A stretch of 64,000 nt of DNA from Filosporella fistucella. Lineage: Eukaryota; Ascomycota; Leotiomycetes; Helotiales. The notes under the pieces were generated by a model. It was not told where the DNA came from. It saw nothing but the letters and a program-made list of their open reading frames with translations, and did not search any database. This document shows positions 23,368-35,277 of this stretch, one piece after another. The position numbers were made by a program, and so were the translations under genes. The DNA is taken from the NCBI GenBank assembly GCA_030077755.1, contig JAQJZZ010000002.1:1054001-1118000 (forward strand), written 5' to 3'. Within the stretch, counting starts at the first letter, position 1; each line of letters starts with the position of its first letter.

Positions 23368-25062
23368 TCATGATGCCTGGCCGGGTTTCTCTGTTTCTAG
23401 GGATTCGTCTGTTGAATCGCTGGCTGGACTGTCTGGTTGCTGAACAGCTGATGGTGCTGTCTCTAGTTTTGCATCGGGAAGGGTAGCTATTGGGGTAGAG
23501 TTTGAGCTGTCCTCTGTCTTCCGAGCTTTTGAATCTTGGCTACTCGTCCGGTCCCTAGCACCCTCAAGAGAACTAGATAATGTTGGTGTATTTGCTTGGC
23601 TTCCACCTCTTTGACCGTGATAGTGAATCACTTGTGGCGGGGCTTGGCCAGCTTGTGTGCCTAACAAGTGCTGTGGATATGGATGTAAATCTTGGGATGA
23701 AGTCGAAAAAGTTGAGACGATTGGCTGTTGATAACCATTGGTCCCGTTACTCGGCGTTGGTGTGTGCCCAAAAGCTTGACTGTGCTCTGCTTGAGTTGGT
23801 GTTCCAGAGTCAGGTGCGAGTGGGCTCAACACCTGTTCACTTGTCTGAGCAGCAGTCAGACTATTCAAGCCCCCTTGAATGTCTCGTAGTAGTCGAACAT
23901 ATTCCTCAGGAACCAATCCACTTTCTTGTGTTTTTGGATCTTCAGCAACAAGCCATCCTTGGCCATGTCGATAAGATACCCAGATAACCTGCCCTTCAAC
24001 CAATGGTAGCTCATTTTCATTTTCCCGTTGAAAATCAAAAAGTGCAACTGCTTTACCATGCATCTCCTCATCCGGGGATGCAATTGTGAATTGATAGTCC
24101 CTCGAGTAACGGGATTCATCGTGCCGTGTTAATCCTGGAGAAGATGCCGAACTGGAAGCATCCGATTCGGACCGATAATCGTTACCGGTCTCATCCGTAT
24201 ATGACCTGCTGGGTAGAGTTCCGGCAAAATGAGAATCCCTTTGCCCTGGGACATTATATGGTGCTAATGTCGAATGTCGAGCTTGCTCTGGAGGATATGT
24301 GACGAATTCTCCTCCTGGTCCATCTGCTTCGTCTCCTTCATTCACATAATATCTCTCACTGCCATCTCCCCTCGTACCAACAAAATACCCTCTATCCTGC
24401 TCATAATTCTCCTGACTTAGCATACTCAAAGTCCGCTCGCCATCCTCCCTTCTACTCCTTCCTCTGCCTCTTCCTCCCCCACTTCCAAAGGCACTACTGG
24501 ATGATTTGTGCTTCCTATGCCTTGAACTTACCACAACAGGACTTTGCAAATCTTCATCCTCACTCCATGGCGGACCGTCTCCAAAATGTATAGGTGCTAA
24601 TTGCTCGCCCTTCATGAGCCCATCACTTCCCCACGGCCCCCAACTTCCCCTACTATCCCAGGATGTTGGTGGGTCTGACAATCGCTTTTGCGATTCACTT
24701 GCGGGTGTGGAGAGGCCGGATGGTGGCTGCGATGGTTCCAATGGAGGGCCATAGTGCATAGGATGTAAAACTGGATAGGCAAAATCTCGCACAGTCGTAT
24801 ATGGCAGACTCGAGTGGAAGACTGGGAAAATGTGTGAAGGTGGCCGCGACCTCGAGGGAACCGAATAGTTTGAGTATTGTGATAATCTATTCTTCGAGGC
24901 ATGTGAGGTAGGGCGTTGTAAGGTTGACCGCCGAGTTGGAGGTGATGTGATTAAGGGCGGTAATGGAGGATGATTCGGGTTTGAAGACGGAGAGGTAACT
25001 GGTGATGGAGAGGTTGGTGGTGGCGATGATGTATCCAGAGTGGGAGACATGACTGCCGTCAT
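23368..25062 (-). CDS. SH3-domain protein, Nbp2/Skb5-like
   Basis: Single-exon frame of 564 residues. The first ATG is at 25062 (MTAVMSPTLDTSSPPPT), with AAG before it; the frame extends upstream only to non-ATG codons. The only clear domain is one SH3 at about residues 334-395: AVALFDFQRENENELPLVEG, then GWLVAED and SGLVPEEYVRLL. The rest is disordered, rich in Ser, Pro and Gly, with RHRKHKSSSSAFGSGGGRGR as a basic patch. Arrangement and SH3 sequence resemble the Nbp2 (yeast)/Skb5 (fission yeast) adaptors. Those bring PP2C phosphatases and PAK kinases into cell-wall-integrity and HOG MAPK signalling. The SH3 call is firm; the specific orthology is likely but rests on domain sequence and length alone. 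Confidence 0.8.
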   Translation of the reverse strand: MTAVMSPTLDTSSPPPTSPSPVTSPSSNPNHPPLPPLITSPPTRRSTLQRPTSHASKNRLSQYSNYSVPSRSRPPSHIFPVFHSSLPYTTVRDFAYPVLHPMHYGPPLEPSQPPSGLSTPASESQKRLSDPPTSWDSRGSWGPWGSDGLMKGEQLAPIHFGDGPPWSEDEDLQSPVVVSSRHRKHKSSSSAFGSGGGRGRGRSRREDGERTLSMLSQENYEQDRGYFVGTRGDGSERYYVNEGDEADGPGGEFVTYPPEQARHSTLAPYNVPGQRDSHFAGTLPSRSYTDETGNDYRSESDASSSASSPGLTRHDESRYSRDYQFTIASPDEEMHGKAVALFDFQRENENELPLVEGQVIWVSYRHGQGWLVAEDPKTQESGLVPEEYVRLLRDIQGGLNSLTAAQTSEQVLSPLAPDSGTPTQAEHSQAFGHTPTPSNGTNGYQQPIVSTFSTSSQDLHPYPQHLLGTQAGQAPPQVIHYHGQRGGSQANTPTLSSSLEGARDRTSSQDSKARKTEDSSNSTPIATLPDAKLETAPSAVQQPDSPASDSTDESLETEKPGQAS

Positions 25063-26040
25063 CTTGACTGACTTATGTATCAATAACAATTCTGTGATTT
25101 CGATAAGGTTGGTTTCGAATATTATCGTTTCGTTGGGGTTGAAATTGGTGGCAGCTTGCCAGCAAGCCGGATTCCCACCGGAGTCGATGAACAGGCTTGC
25201 GCAAAGGGTGAAATTGAAGGATTTCGGTCTGCCGGATTCCTCTGATCAGCACGCTTCCGATATTTGTTGCCTGGTAGCGGTTTTCCAGCGGTCACAGCCT
25301 TTACTGTGTATGTCCTCTCGAGGAATGTTTCGTCTAGTCGTTGCGACACTGACAGAGCTCTCTGTCAATATTGGCGCGACAAACGCGCAATCTTGACTTG
25401 TTCGAGGTAGATTCGAGGATGGAAGAGTGAAGCGGTTGGCGATCAGTCAACCAGGTTGTTGCTGTTGAAGATGGACACGGACAAATCTGATCTTTCAGAG
25501 ATCAAGGGGATGCTGACCCCACCGCCTCCAGTTGCACCCAATAACAAGCACCAATGGGCTTTTCGGGAAGGTAAAGAAGCAGCAGTGATCGACTTGGACG
25601 AGGAGAGGGCTAAAACAGAGAGTCGGCGCTGGGAATTGGGGGGGTCTGATGGGTGCTCGGGGTTGTGGATTTTTCTGGTGTCGCGCTCAGATCGGCTGGT
25701 CTGGGTTCGAAGGTGTCAAGGTACGCTTTGTACGGTCCCGGTGTACTTTTGGCAGTGACTGACTGGACTGCGTACAGTACGAATACTGGGCGGTCCTCGA
25801 ATTGTTGTGAGTGGGCAAGGTGAGTGGACAAGCGCCGAGACTTCAAACGCCTCAAGTCTTTGATATGGACCAGGAAGACCCCGCAGCCAGGGCGAGCGAT
25901 GCGAAAGCGCGCGAGTGAGAGGGCGAAGGTAGGGAGATGGAGTTTGTTTTGCGGTTTTGGAGTGAATCACACGTGATGGCGAGGATATTAGTATTGTAGA
26001 TTGACCTTGGGTGATATTGAGAAGGAAGACTGTGCTATGT

Positions 26041-26068
26041 TTGTGTGGGTGTGTGTGTGGGTGTGGGA
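26041..26068. repeat. GT-rich simple repeat
   Basis: TTGTGTGGGTGTGTGTGTGG and continuation; an imperfect (GT)n microsatellite. Confidence 0.75.
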
Positions 26069-26267
26069 AGTAGGTGTGGCGGAGGTGATCCTTCGACTTG
26101 GGGCTCTTCCGTGCGTGCTGCTGATGTTGTTGTGGATGTGGATGTGCGATCGGGATAGTTTGTGTGGGAGTAGCTTGGAGTTGGAGTTGGAATGAGAACA
26201 GGAGGAGCAGGTAGGCGTTAAGTCGACATTCTATGCAGGGTTTGCACTTGATAGATATAATAGGTAG

Positions 26268-26300
26268 AAGGAAGCAAGAAGCAGGAAGCAGGAAGCAGGA
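26268..26300. repeat. (GAAGCAG)n short tandem repeat
   Basis: Four consecutive near-identical GAAGCAAGAAGCAGGAAGCAG-type units of 7 bp. Confidence 0.75.
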
Positions 26301-26395
26301 GTCAGGACGAGCAAGCCAATAACCCGTAATAATAACAACAATAATCACAATGCTTCAGCCCAGCCCAGCTCACCTCTTTTCTTCACACTTCACAA

Positions 26396-26415
26396 TGACA
26401 CTGACACTGACACTG
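26396..26415. repeat. (TGACAC)n hexamer repeat
   Basis: TGACACTGACACTGACACTG, three perfect hexamer units plus a partial one. Confidence 0.85.
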
Positions 26416-27142
26416 GACTCCTTTCTGCACTTACCTCACTCACCCAAGACTCAACTCTCTTCTGGAAAGGGCTTTAGGACAGACGCTGGCCCAGTCGACA
26501 ATTTAAAATCTATTTCAGGTATGGGCTGCTAGGTCTCCCCGGACATGAAACACCCACCAGCGGAAAATTCCTCAATCATCCAATGAGATATGCCCGATGT
26601 TTGTTGTCCTCACTCACCACCACAAGGGAAGACATATGCACAACATGGCCATAAAAGGGGGAGGAGCCGTGAATAGCATCAGGGGGACCAATAGTCTATT
26701 TTACTTGTTCCTATGCCTACGTAAAGTATTGATAACTAATTAACATCACCGATATGATCTGCTTCTTATGATGTCCAGCATATCCATCACTTTCGAAAGT
26801 CTCACAGTTACTCGGCAATCTTGCAGGCATGCATTCCCTGATGAGTAGAGTTATATTTGGCTCGTTATGATTATAGGGTTGGTGCAAAAGCGAAGACAAG
26901 ACAGCCCGACCTAGACTTAAAGCTGATATCAGCACATAACTTTCGCCTCTCAGCCTCAGCGCATGTCTTGTAATCACAAATTCGAGTTTCAATGGCAAGC
27001 TGATTGATCATGCATTATGGTACAAAGCAATAGGTAGGTAATCAATTCAATATTCTGTCATGAGTTGGGGATTTTTTTTATCCGAGGCTGTGGTTTTTTG
27101 TCCAAGATGTCTCTTCAGCTCCCATACACCTTCGCTTACTGA

Positions 27143-27157
27143 CGTTAGCCGCTAACG
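27143..27157. promoter_or_regulatory. 15-bp perfect palindrome CGTTAGC-C-GCTAACG
   Basis: Two 7-bp arms around a single C, 408 bp upstream of SSU72. It could be a dimeric factor site; no factor is assigned. Confidence 0.4.
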
Positions 27158-27564
27158 GGTTTGCACTTTTCCTTTCCAATCCCACCACACGCAACCAGCT
27201 CCAGATACAACTTCATACAGCTCTGGAGCTTCCCTCTCCACAAACGCAACGCATGAAATGAAATGAAGTAACAATTGGTATGTATTCCTCTCCTCTCCTC
27301 CTCTCGCGCCTGAAATGATGAATACTATTTATTGGAGCTGTCTTATCTTCATGATGATACAATTACTTTACGCAACTTTTTTTTCTGATCACTTCAAACT
27401 GTCTTACCTCCTCCTGTGGCCTTCACTGTAGCACAAAGCTGACAGTATACCAGTGGCGTCAGACACGAGATTGGGGTCCCGAATAATCTCTTCCGGGTCG
27501 TTGGAACGCACACAACATCGCGAATTCTTCCACTTTATTGTGACACTTTCCTAGCACGTCAGCC

Positions 27565-28383
27565 ATGGCCCAACCGCAAGCCCAAACTGCCTCAAATGGC
27601 ACCTCCAATGGTGACCGCCAAGATCAGGGAGGATTCAAGCTTAAGTTCTGCACTGTTTGTGCAAGTAACCAGAATAGGTACGTTGCTATTCTGAGGTCGA
27701 TATACGCCATGCTTACTCTCAAATATAGATCTATGGAATCACATCTCAGACTCGCTGCTGCCAACTACCCCGTCATCTCCTTCGGCACCGGTTCTCTGGT
27801 ACGTCTGCCAGGACCTTCTATAGACAAGCCAAATGTCTACCAGTTCAACAAGACATCTTACGACAGTATGTACAAGGAGTTGGAAGCAAAAGACCCGCGG
27901 CTCTATCGTGCAAATGGTCTGCTAAATATGCTGGAGAGGAATCGAAATGTCAAGTGGGGTCCAGAAAGGTGGCAGGATTGGCAAGTTGGTCTCCCTAGAT
28001 TGGAGCATAACAAAGATAGAGGCAGTGGTGGTGTAGAAGGTGGCGTAGTGGATATTGTTATTACATGTGAGGAGAGATGTTGGGATGCCGTCATTGACGA
28101 CCTCATGAGTCGAGGGTCACCTTTGAATCGACCAGTTCATGTCATCAATGTCGATATCAAGGATAACCACGAGGAAGCCTTAGTTGGCGGTCGTGGCATC
28201 CTTGACCTAGCAGACTCTTTGAACAAAGCTGCTGCCGAGGAACGGGAATTAAACCCATCTGGATTTGACAGTGGTAATGCTGCTAGCCGATCTGGATTTG
28301 ATGAACGCGTACCTGAAATTATCGGAGAGTGGCAGGAGAGATGGCCAAATCTTCCCGCGGTATGGACATTGGCATGGTTTTGA
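27565..28383 (+). CDS. SSU72: RNA polymerase II CTD phosphatase Ssu72
   Basis: Two exons (27565-27677 and 27729-28383) flank a 51-bp intron (donor GTACGT, acceptor TAG) and give 255 residues. The intron falls inside the active-site loop. Once spliced, this reads [15 protein letters not shown], with a CX5R phosphatase signature C-ASNQN-R-S. Later conserved stretches are [57 protein letters not shown] and [20 protein letters not shown]. The C-terminus [13 protein letters not shown] is the usual end of fungal Ssu72. Ssu72 removes phosphate from Ser5 and Ser7 of the Pol II CTD and belongs to the cleavage and polyadenylation factor. The 20-residue Gln/Ser/Asn-rich N-terminus and an insert near residues 215-235 lengthen it relative to yeast (206). 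Confidence 0.95.
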   Translation: MAQPQAQTASNGTSNGDRQDQGGFKLKFCTVCASNQNRYVAILRSIYAMLTLKYRSMESHLRLAAANYPVISFGTGSLVRLPGPSIDKPNVYQFNKTSYDSMYKELEAKDPRLYRANGLLNMLERNRNVKWGPERWQDWQVGLPRLEHNKDRGSGGVEGGVVDIVITCEERCWDAVIDDLMSRGSPLNRPVHVINVDIKDNHEEALVGGRGILDLADSLNKAAAEERELNPSGFDSGNAASRSGFDERVPEIIGEWQERWPNLPAVWTLAWF

Positions 28384-30153
28384 TGATTTGCATATGACTT
28401 TAAATGGAACGGCGTTGGTGGCCCGGGATACCCATACGGCGTTTGTTCTACTAGTAGGCTCGGCCTGATTAGGAATTTACTCCAGATATTAAGGAGTCAA
28501 ATGTCGTTTCTGATGACTGCATCAGGCAATGGTGATGCTGTGGATTCTATGGAGTGGATAAATGAATGTTTTATGATATCAAACCAGAATTATGCCCTGT
28601 GTATCAATAACGTATTGCTTGCGTGCATAGGGCTGCACTATTTTGACAATTTGACACTTGACGTATAAGGCCACCAGGCGGGCGAGATGGATCTGAATCC
28701 CTGAGACTGACTGACGAATGCATCGATTGGAGATTAGATTCAGGGGAGGTGACGGGAACAATTTATTGCAATGAGAAGTGAGGAGCAAGGTCTCAGCGGT
28801 GAGCAGACAGATCCAGATCCAGACACAGACACAGCGCCTGAATATTCCAGAAAGACGGAACCCAGCCCACGCGAGCAAGCAGAATCCCTTCAGAGACAAC
28901 GTCGCAAAATTCCCAAACTTCGGATCACTGGTGTGCCAATACGCATCCCCGCAGAAGTGGACGTGCAGAACATAGGATGCGTCGGCGTCTCGCAAACAAT
29001 TGCATTGAATTGTATTGCATTATATTGTTGTACGTGAAAGAGGATAAAATAGAAGCAGTTGGAATGGATAATATTAATTGTTAGCTGTGAATAAAATAAT
29101 CTCGCCTTCTCCAAGTCGCTGAGATGAGAGTTAATGCTGGAGAGATGTAGCCAATGATCCCCCTTGATCGAGTAGACCGAAATGGGTTCGTTCTCCTACC
29201 CCTGGAGCGAGTCTTCTTAGCTTTGGGGGATTGACAACGTCGATTCCAAGATCAGGATGAATCCTGTCCTGGGCATAAAATTTGCGTTGCTGGTGCTTGT
29301 ACTACTTTGCTCATATCCGGGCCATGACCATAACCACATTCATAACCACATGCTATTCTTTCCGTAGAATTATCCTTCTTTTTTGCTTTTCTCTGCCTTG
29401 ACCTCACTCACTTCTCACCTCTACTGTGTAAGACCTTCTGCGGGCCAAGTTGCAACTTCCGAAATCTTGACTTTCTCTACCCAGGCTGCCAGGTACTTGA
29501 TTTGGGCCTGGCTAATCCAAAAGTCTAATCCGGATCTTATCGAGGGTTCACCTTCGCACTTCGTCTTTCGTTCCTCCAGCCCAACGGCCACCCCACCCCC
29601 TGGACTAATTACGCGCTGACCGCACCACCAAAAGGGATGCTAGATGCCATACCATACCATACCTACCTAACTCCGTACAAAGGGGCTACACCAAAAAATC
29701 CAGCTGACAGCCCTCCCAAGGAACTTCGTGACGCCAGGCCAAATTCATTCTTCATTCGAACGTCATTGTCACAGTTGCTTTCACTCCTTATCAACTGTGC
29801 AATCCTATACACAGTCCACGGTCCTTACCAGTCTGTCATCAAACTACGATAATAATTCTCCCTTCGAGATTATACCTACTAACGATCCTAATCTGCTGTC
29901 GCTCCACTCTAACGGCACTCAAATTCTCGCTTTGACGACCCTTGCATCTACGACGTTTCAAAGGACTTTCCTCGTTGCACTCTTGACGCAGTTTACTATT
30001 TCATAATCCGTCGAACCTTACGATTCTCTTTCCGACCTCTTGCTGGTGTTCTGAGCCTGCCGTCGCATTCGACAACGCGAGGAACGCACGCATAGGAGGA
30101 GTGCGCTCGTTACTCGCAAGAGTCAGCCACTACATATTTCAACGGCATCTACA
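28384..30153. other. Spacer between SSU72 and SPA2
   Basis: No supported gene. The last ~700 bp upstream of SPA2 are CT-rich, consistent with a long promoter and leader. A CATAC pentamer run lies at 29647-29667. Short open frames on both strands lack features. Confidence 0.5.
29647..29667. repeat. (CATAC)n pentamer repeat
   Basis: CATACCATACCATACCTACC, three CATAC units and a decayed fourth. Confidence 0.8.
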
Positions 30154-33141
30154 ATGAATGGCCGAAATGGCCCCTTGTCGCCTGTTTCTGTAGGAGGAGG
30201 CAGTGAATGGTCTGGTATCTCGAAATATCAGACTCTCGACACCGATTCGCCATATTCTCCCAATCCAGGGAATCGTGGTCAGTTGGCTTCACCGCCCATA
30301 TCGAGTGGCTCGAACAGCACAATGAATGGAGGATTCCCACCGAGGGGAGCGTCTGCGGGCAGTCCGGGAGGGCCCTCACCACCAGCATCAATCGCGCGAT
30401 CGAGTGTTGGGACGGGATTATATGCTGCGAGCGAATCTGGGAGGAGTAGGAAAGACGAACAATTCGAGACCACACTATCAGAACATTATGTTGCGCTTAA
30501 GAGATATCTGGCAGCGTCATTAAGAGATGAGAAGGGAAATCCTAGACCGAATAGAGCGCGAGACAAGTTATTACGGCTCTCCCCGGTTCAGTTTCAGGAA
30601 CTAAGTACGGATGTCTTTGATGAGCTTCTGCGGAGACAACAAAGTAGTGGGAGGAGGGGACCTGGGAATCCAAATGATGGAGGACCACCTCCATATCTTT
30701 TGCCAAAGGATACCTTTCATCCGAAACGAAATCAAGCCAGGCAAAAACTCTCGACTTTACCACCACCTAGATTTAGAGATTTGGCGACTGATGTTTTCTA
30801 TGAGTTGGAACGGAGGTTTCCCCGCTTTGCTGAAGGGGATATCAGTCGCATGGGAAGTCCTGCTTCTATGCGCGGACCTCCAAGTAGAAATGGTACTCCT
30901 GGACCTGGCGGACCGCGCATGCGCAGACCTTCAGATGCAAGTTCGATAGCAACATACTCTATGAGAAGTGAATCGCGCAATGGACCTCGACCTCCAATGA
31001 ATGGGGCCTTGGGTGTTCCTCCGTCTCCTGGTTTACCTCCAAATGATTATGGCCGGCCCACACCAAAGACATTTCAAAGCAGTACCATTGTACCAAATAA
31101 GAGTACAATGGTTGAAGATGACGAGACAGGTGGGGAAGATAACGATGACGATGATGGCGATGCTTTTGGACTGGAAGGTGCGGCGAGGGCGAGGGAGAGT
31201 AAGAAGAGCACAGGAAGTTCAGAGGTTTGTACTCTTCCTGTTTATCTACAAACTAAACTGATTTATATTTAGACGGATAAGAAGCTCATTGATGACTATC
31301 AATCGCAAGTGGCTGAGTTAAGAGAAAAGCTAGATGCTATGGAGGACAATCTGAAACAGAAAGACGATGAACTGAACAATGTACTGGACGGAGAGAGGAG
31401 TAGAGCTACTGCCGCCAATGTGGAGAAGAAAGAGTGGTCAGATCTGAGATTAGATCTTGAGAGAAAGCTCTCTGATGCTCAAAATCTTAACGAATCACTT
31501 CAGTCGGAACTAGATCGAATGCGGGCATCGCAAACAAACACGGAGCGTCAATTACGTGCAGAGATCGAAGAGTTGAGAGAAGCTGGAAGACCATCTGGTG
31601 GAGGAGTTAGTCAGGATGTCCAAAGGGAGAATGACGATCTTCGATATGCTTTGGGTGAACAACAGAAGATTACGGATGAGGTTCGACGAGAAGCACAGGA
31701 ATTCTTGAGGGAAATGAGAACTCTATCAGAGAGAAGCAGCCAGTCGTATGAAAGGGAGGAACAGCTATCCAATACCGTGGACAGGTTAGAAGCTGAGGTC
31801 AAAGATTGGAGAAATCGGTACGCAAGGACGAAGACGCAACTTCGAACATTACGAGCCTCTTCGATTGGTCTCACTATTCAACAAGATGCAGCCAAGTACA
31901 CCAAGGATAGTGGATTTACTCAACCAAACGGTATGGTCAAGGATGTCCATGTTACCAAATTTCAGATCTCGATCGACGAACTGTTACAGACTGGACGTAC
32001 AGAAGATCCTGCAAGAGTAATTGAGTTCATGAAGAATGTAGTGGTCAACGTTCAGAGGATCATCCAGGATATTGATGAAGCTCCACCAGCTAGCCAAGAT
32101 TTGGTTCAACAACAGACGAAGTTGAAATCAAGGGTATCGGCGACGGCAAACAATTTGGTAACAGCATCGAACAATTTCGCGTCTGCAAGAGGTCTCTCAC
32201 CAATTTCTTTGGTTGATGCGGCTGCGTCACATCTGACATCTGCTGTGGTTGAGCTGGTTCGGACTGTGAAAATTCGGCCAACTCCTGCTGGAGAGCTTGA
32301 AGATGATGACGATGGAAATATTGATCCAGTTGATACTACAGGCTTTTTCCCAGTCAGAGATCCTAGACAGGAGAATGTCAATACCAACCTTAGCAATCCA
32401 CCTCCATTCCAAGGCCTTGGCAATGGTAGGATGAGTGCAGATTCGTCCATGTACAGTCCTATCAACTCTCCACGGGAATCGACAATGCGGCCGAAGAGCT
32501 CAGGAAAGGAATCTTGGGCAGGGAGGCAGCGATCGATGTCTCGGGGTGCTCAAAATGGATCGGGCTTCATGAATGGCATTAACAAGGGACTACCTCCAGC
32601 ACCAATGGGATTTGGTTTTGGCATCAGGACTCAAGACAGTGATGTCGAAGAACTCAAGGTATGGGAAAGCTCTACACTAAGCGTAAAAAGATACTGATAC
32701 TATTAGATTTATCTCGAGGACCAAACTGCCTTATTGGTCCAGAACATCCAGTCCCTTGTTTCGTCAATCCGATCTGAAGCTGGAATTTCCGCCATCTCGA
32801 CCCAAATCAATGCCATAGCAGATGTTGTCGGTACTGTCGTTCAATCTACTGAGAACGCTATGTCTTCAACCGGCAATTCAGCTTTACGAACCCAAGGAGA
32901 GCCTATAGTACGAAAACTGGCAACCATCAGACAACGTCTCATTGCAGCTGAACAAACTGGCCGAGAAATAGCTGAAGAAGGCAGAGACGATGATGAAGGC
33001 GAGAGAGCATGGAGAGCATGGAATCAATCTCTACCTCCGATTGCATTCGAGATCGCACGCGAGACGAAAGAACTGGTACTTAGAGTTGATGTAATTGACG
33101 GAGAGCAGACGCGAGGCGGAGGCGATGACGATTTCTCATGA
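30154..33141 (+). CDS. SPA2: Polarisome scaffold Spa2
   Basis: Three exons (30154-31224, 31273-32658 and 32707-33141) give 963 residues with phase-0 junctions throughout. Residues ~105-230 contain two Spa2-homology (GIT/SHD) repeats: HYVALKRYLAASLRDEKG with RDKLLRLSPVQFQELSTDVF, and KRNQARQKLSTLPPPRFRDL with ATDVFYELERR. A coiled coil spans roughly residues 360-560 (KKLIDDYQSQVAELREKLDA, LERKLSDAQNLNESLQSELD). The C-terminal exon holds a second conserved block, IYLEDQTALLVQNIQSLVSS with AIADVVGTVVQSTENAM. Spa2 organises the polarisome at growing hyphal tips and septa, binding Bni1 formin, Pea2-like partners and MAPK kinases through its SHD. The N-terminal ~100 residues and the region before the C-terminal exon are disordered Ser/Pro/Gly-rich. 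Family identity is firm. Confidence 0.94.
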
Positions 33142-34113
33142 TGAACTATTACTTCTTCTAATTGAAAGAGATTATAGCATAATATGCATTATGCTTTTGC
33201 ATAGCAAGGAAACTTTTGAATTGGGCGTCAGATAGTCAAGAGGGAAGGGAGAAGAATCATCCTCCCTGAACTTGTCTATCTATATGATGAGCTAGGCGTA
33301 CGGAACATGACTGGAATGCCTGGTTAGGCTTTTTTGCACGGCATCATCTTTGCCTTTATTTGTTTTTTAACTTTTTGGACGTGTCTGGCATGCGAAATGC
33401 GACATGAGATGTGTGATGGCTGTCTATTCTTTGGCTTTTTGCTTACGGGGCTCTGGATACCTAGCTAGGTTACGAAGGACCTGGCTTTTGTGTGGGCAAC
33501 GTGTTTGCTTGCTTTATTAGTTGTGAACGGAGGGCCGGGGAGAAGGAAGAGGGGAGTGATTGTAATTAGTAGAGAGAATGGGGAGAGGATATGTGTGCGG
33601 TGGGGAGGGTACACAGGAGCAAGAGAGTGGAGACCGAGATGGGAGATTATATCTTGATAGTGGTAGTGAATGTATGATGTAGGAACTGTGCTTTTGGCTT
33701 TGTGAAGCGTGTGATTTATTTTTGGGTGAATGTGAATCGGTGATGTGATATGAAAGATGTAGAGAATGAATCTAAGCCTGTGGGTAGGTTCACATCAAGG
33801 AAATGACAGGAAGGGCTCCAGGAAGTTAGATGTGTTATATATAATTTTGGAGAGGTGATATAGGTAAAGGTATGAACACAGACGGTTTGTTGGGTTACAA
33901 CGTTATAGCTTACAAGGTTAAGGAGGTTTGTTGAAGAAAATGTAATTCCTAAGATCCAGTCACAGGGCTCGACACCACTCAAAAAGCGAATCTATTTTGA
34001 TTTACCCATCTATAACTCCTTCTACTCAAAACTCCTATAATTAAAATTTTTTACCTCCCATCTTCCCATCTTCCCCCTTCCCCTACTGTCCAACTCCTCC
34101 CAAAACAACAACC
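33142..34113. other. Convergent spacer after SPA2
   Basis: G-rich on the plus strand from about 33520 to 33620, AT-rich after 33640. No gene or RNA recognised. Confidence 0.5.
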
Positions 34114-34668
34114 TCAAATACACTTCTTCATAATCCAATCCGTTTGCACACAACTCCCCATAACAAAATCATGCATCCCACACTTCTCAAATCCCATCCT
34201 CCCATAAACCCCCTGCGCCTTCAAATTCTCTTCCCAAACCCCTAACCAAAGCGTCTTAAACCCCTTCTCCCTCGCCAATTCCTCCATCCGCTTAATCAAC
34301 AACTTTCCTGCTCCGGTACCATGCCACTCAGGACTAACATACAGTCTCTGTAATTCAACCGCGTTCTCAGAGCTCGCTATACATGGCTCTGAGGTTCCTT
34401 CTGTGAGTTGCGCGAATCCGACTACGGTGGAGGGAGCCGAAGAGGAATAGGCTACGATGGTGGTGATGGAGGGGTTGGTGAGGTCGGCGGTTATTGCTGG
34501 GAGACTGTAGGAGTTCTGGAGGTAGGCTTCCAGGTCGGCTGGAGGGAGAGAGTAGCCGAATGTGGTGCTGAAGGTGTGGCTGCCTATGGCACAGATGGAT
34601 GCTGCGTCGGACAGGTTTGCGAGACGGAGAGAGATTTCTCTTTTGTTGGCGAAGATGGCTTCAGGCAT
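34114..34668 (-). CDS. GNAT-family N-acetyltransferase, PaiA-like
   Basis: Single exon, 184 residues, ATG at 34668. GNAT motif A is VELQRLYVSPEWHGTGAGK, the acetyl-CoA loop of the R/Q-x-x-G-x-G/A type in the variant HGTGAGK. It is followed by LLIKRMEELAREKGFKTLWL and GVWEENLKAQGVYGRMGFEK. The block TLWLGVWEENLKA and the ending HDFVMG-QTDWIMKK closely resemble bacterial PaiA, a polyamine N-acetyltransferase, more than typical fungal GNATs. The neighbour across the shared promoter is a PaiB-like FMN-binding protein, which strengthens that reading. Substrate is inferred (spermidine/spermine or a similar amine), not shown. Codon choice is C-rich in the last third (CCC, TTC), as in the partner gene's 5' part. 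Confidence 0.85.
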   Translation of the reverse strand: MPEAIFANKREISLRLANLSDAASICAIGSHTFSTTFGYSLPPADLEAYLQNSYSLPAITADLTNPSITTIVAYSSSAPSTVVGFAQLTEGTSEPCIASSENAVELQRLYVSPEWHGTGAGKLLIKRMEELAREKGFKTLWLGVWEENLKAQGVYGRMGFEKCGMHDFVMGSCVQTDWIMKKCI

Positions 34669-35277
34669 TTTGCTGATAGAATTTTTTTTAAATAGTATTT
34701 GAGATGATGGGTCTTTTGGTTGAGAAAAAATTGAGAATGAGTCTTAAGTCTGAGCGGGGAGGATGGTGAAGAAAAGTGTATGAGGGAAAGATGTGAAATG
34801 AGAAAAATTATCTGAAATTGCGCTATAATATAACTGACGACTTGACATGCGAATTGGCTATGTAACCTTGACTCCAATAGTACTTTAGAAACTGCACGCT
34901 TCTTCTCTTTCATACCATTGAGTTCTGGATTCAAAAAAAATATGTTTCCAGTGACTCTCGAAAGGCGTGAAGTACATGCCAAGAGCACTCAATCTACAAA
35001 ACTAGTTTCGATTAGGATATCCCACCCGAACCATCCACCCCCACCATCCCACCGTCCACTTTTCTCTTGTGCTGAATCTGATGCCAAAGTCACCCAGTAT
35101 CGTGGACAGAAAGTTTCCTTTCTATGAAATATATCTGACTCATTTTGAGAACCTATAAATATACTTCAATTTCAAGTTCACAAAACCCAGTTTGTCGTTT
35201 TACACAATTTCAAATTCCTTGTATAAACTCCAAGTCTTCATATGCTAGCCCACTAAGAGAGCTTCCAAAATCTCAAA
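34669..35277. promoter_or_regulatory. Bidirectional promoter between the PaiA-like and PaiB-like genes
   Basis: 609 bp separate the two divergent start codons. AT-rich, with no inverted repeat long enough to name as an operator. Open frames here are short and featureless. Confidence 0.45.

Larger units (their letters stand above)
25063..27564. other. Divergent spacer between the SH3 gene and SSU72
   Basis: 2.5 kb with no supported gene. Contains a CACGTG at 25970-25975, a GT-rich tract at 26041-26068, GAAGCAG repeats at 26268-26300, a TGACAC hexamer repeat at 26396-26415 and a 15-bp palindrome at 27143-27157. A 210-codon minus-strand frame (25716-26348) is His/Pro/Leu-rich low-complexity translation without domain signals and is rejected. 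Confidence 0.5.

Noticed and set aside
25716..26348. 210-codon minus-strand frame
   Set aside because: Low-complexity (runs from GAAGCAG and GT repeats), no domain, no intron structure; reads as chance in a repeat-rich promoter.
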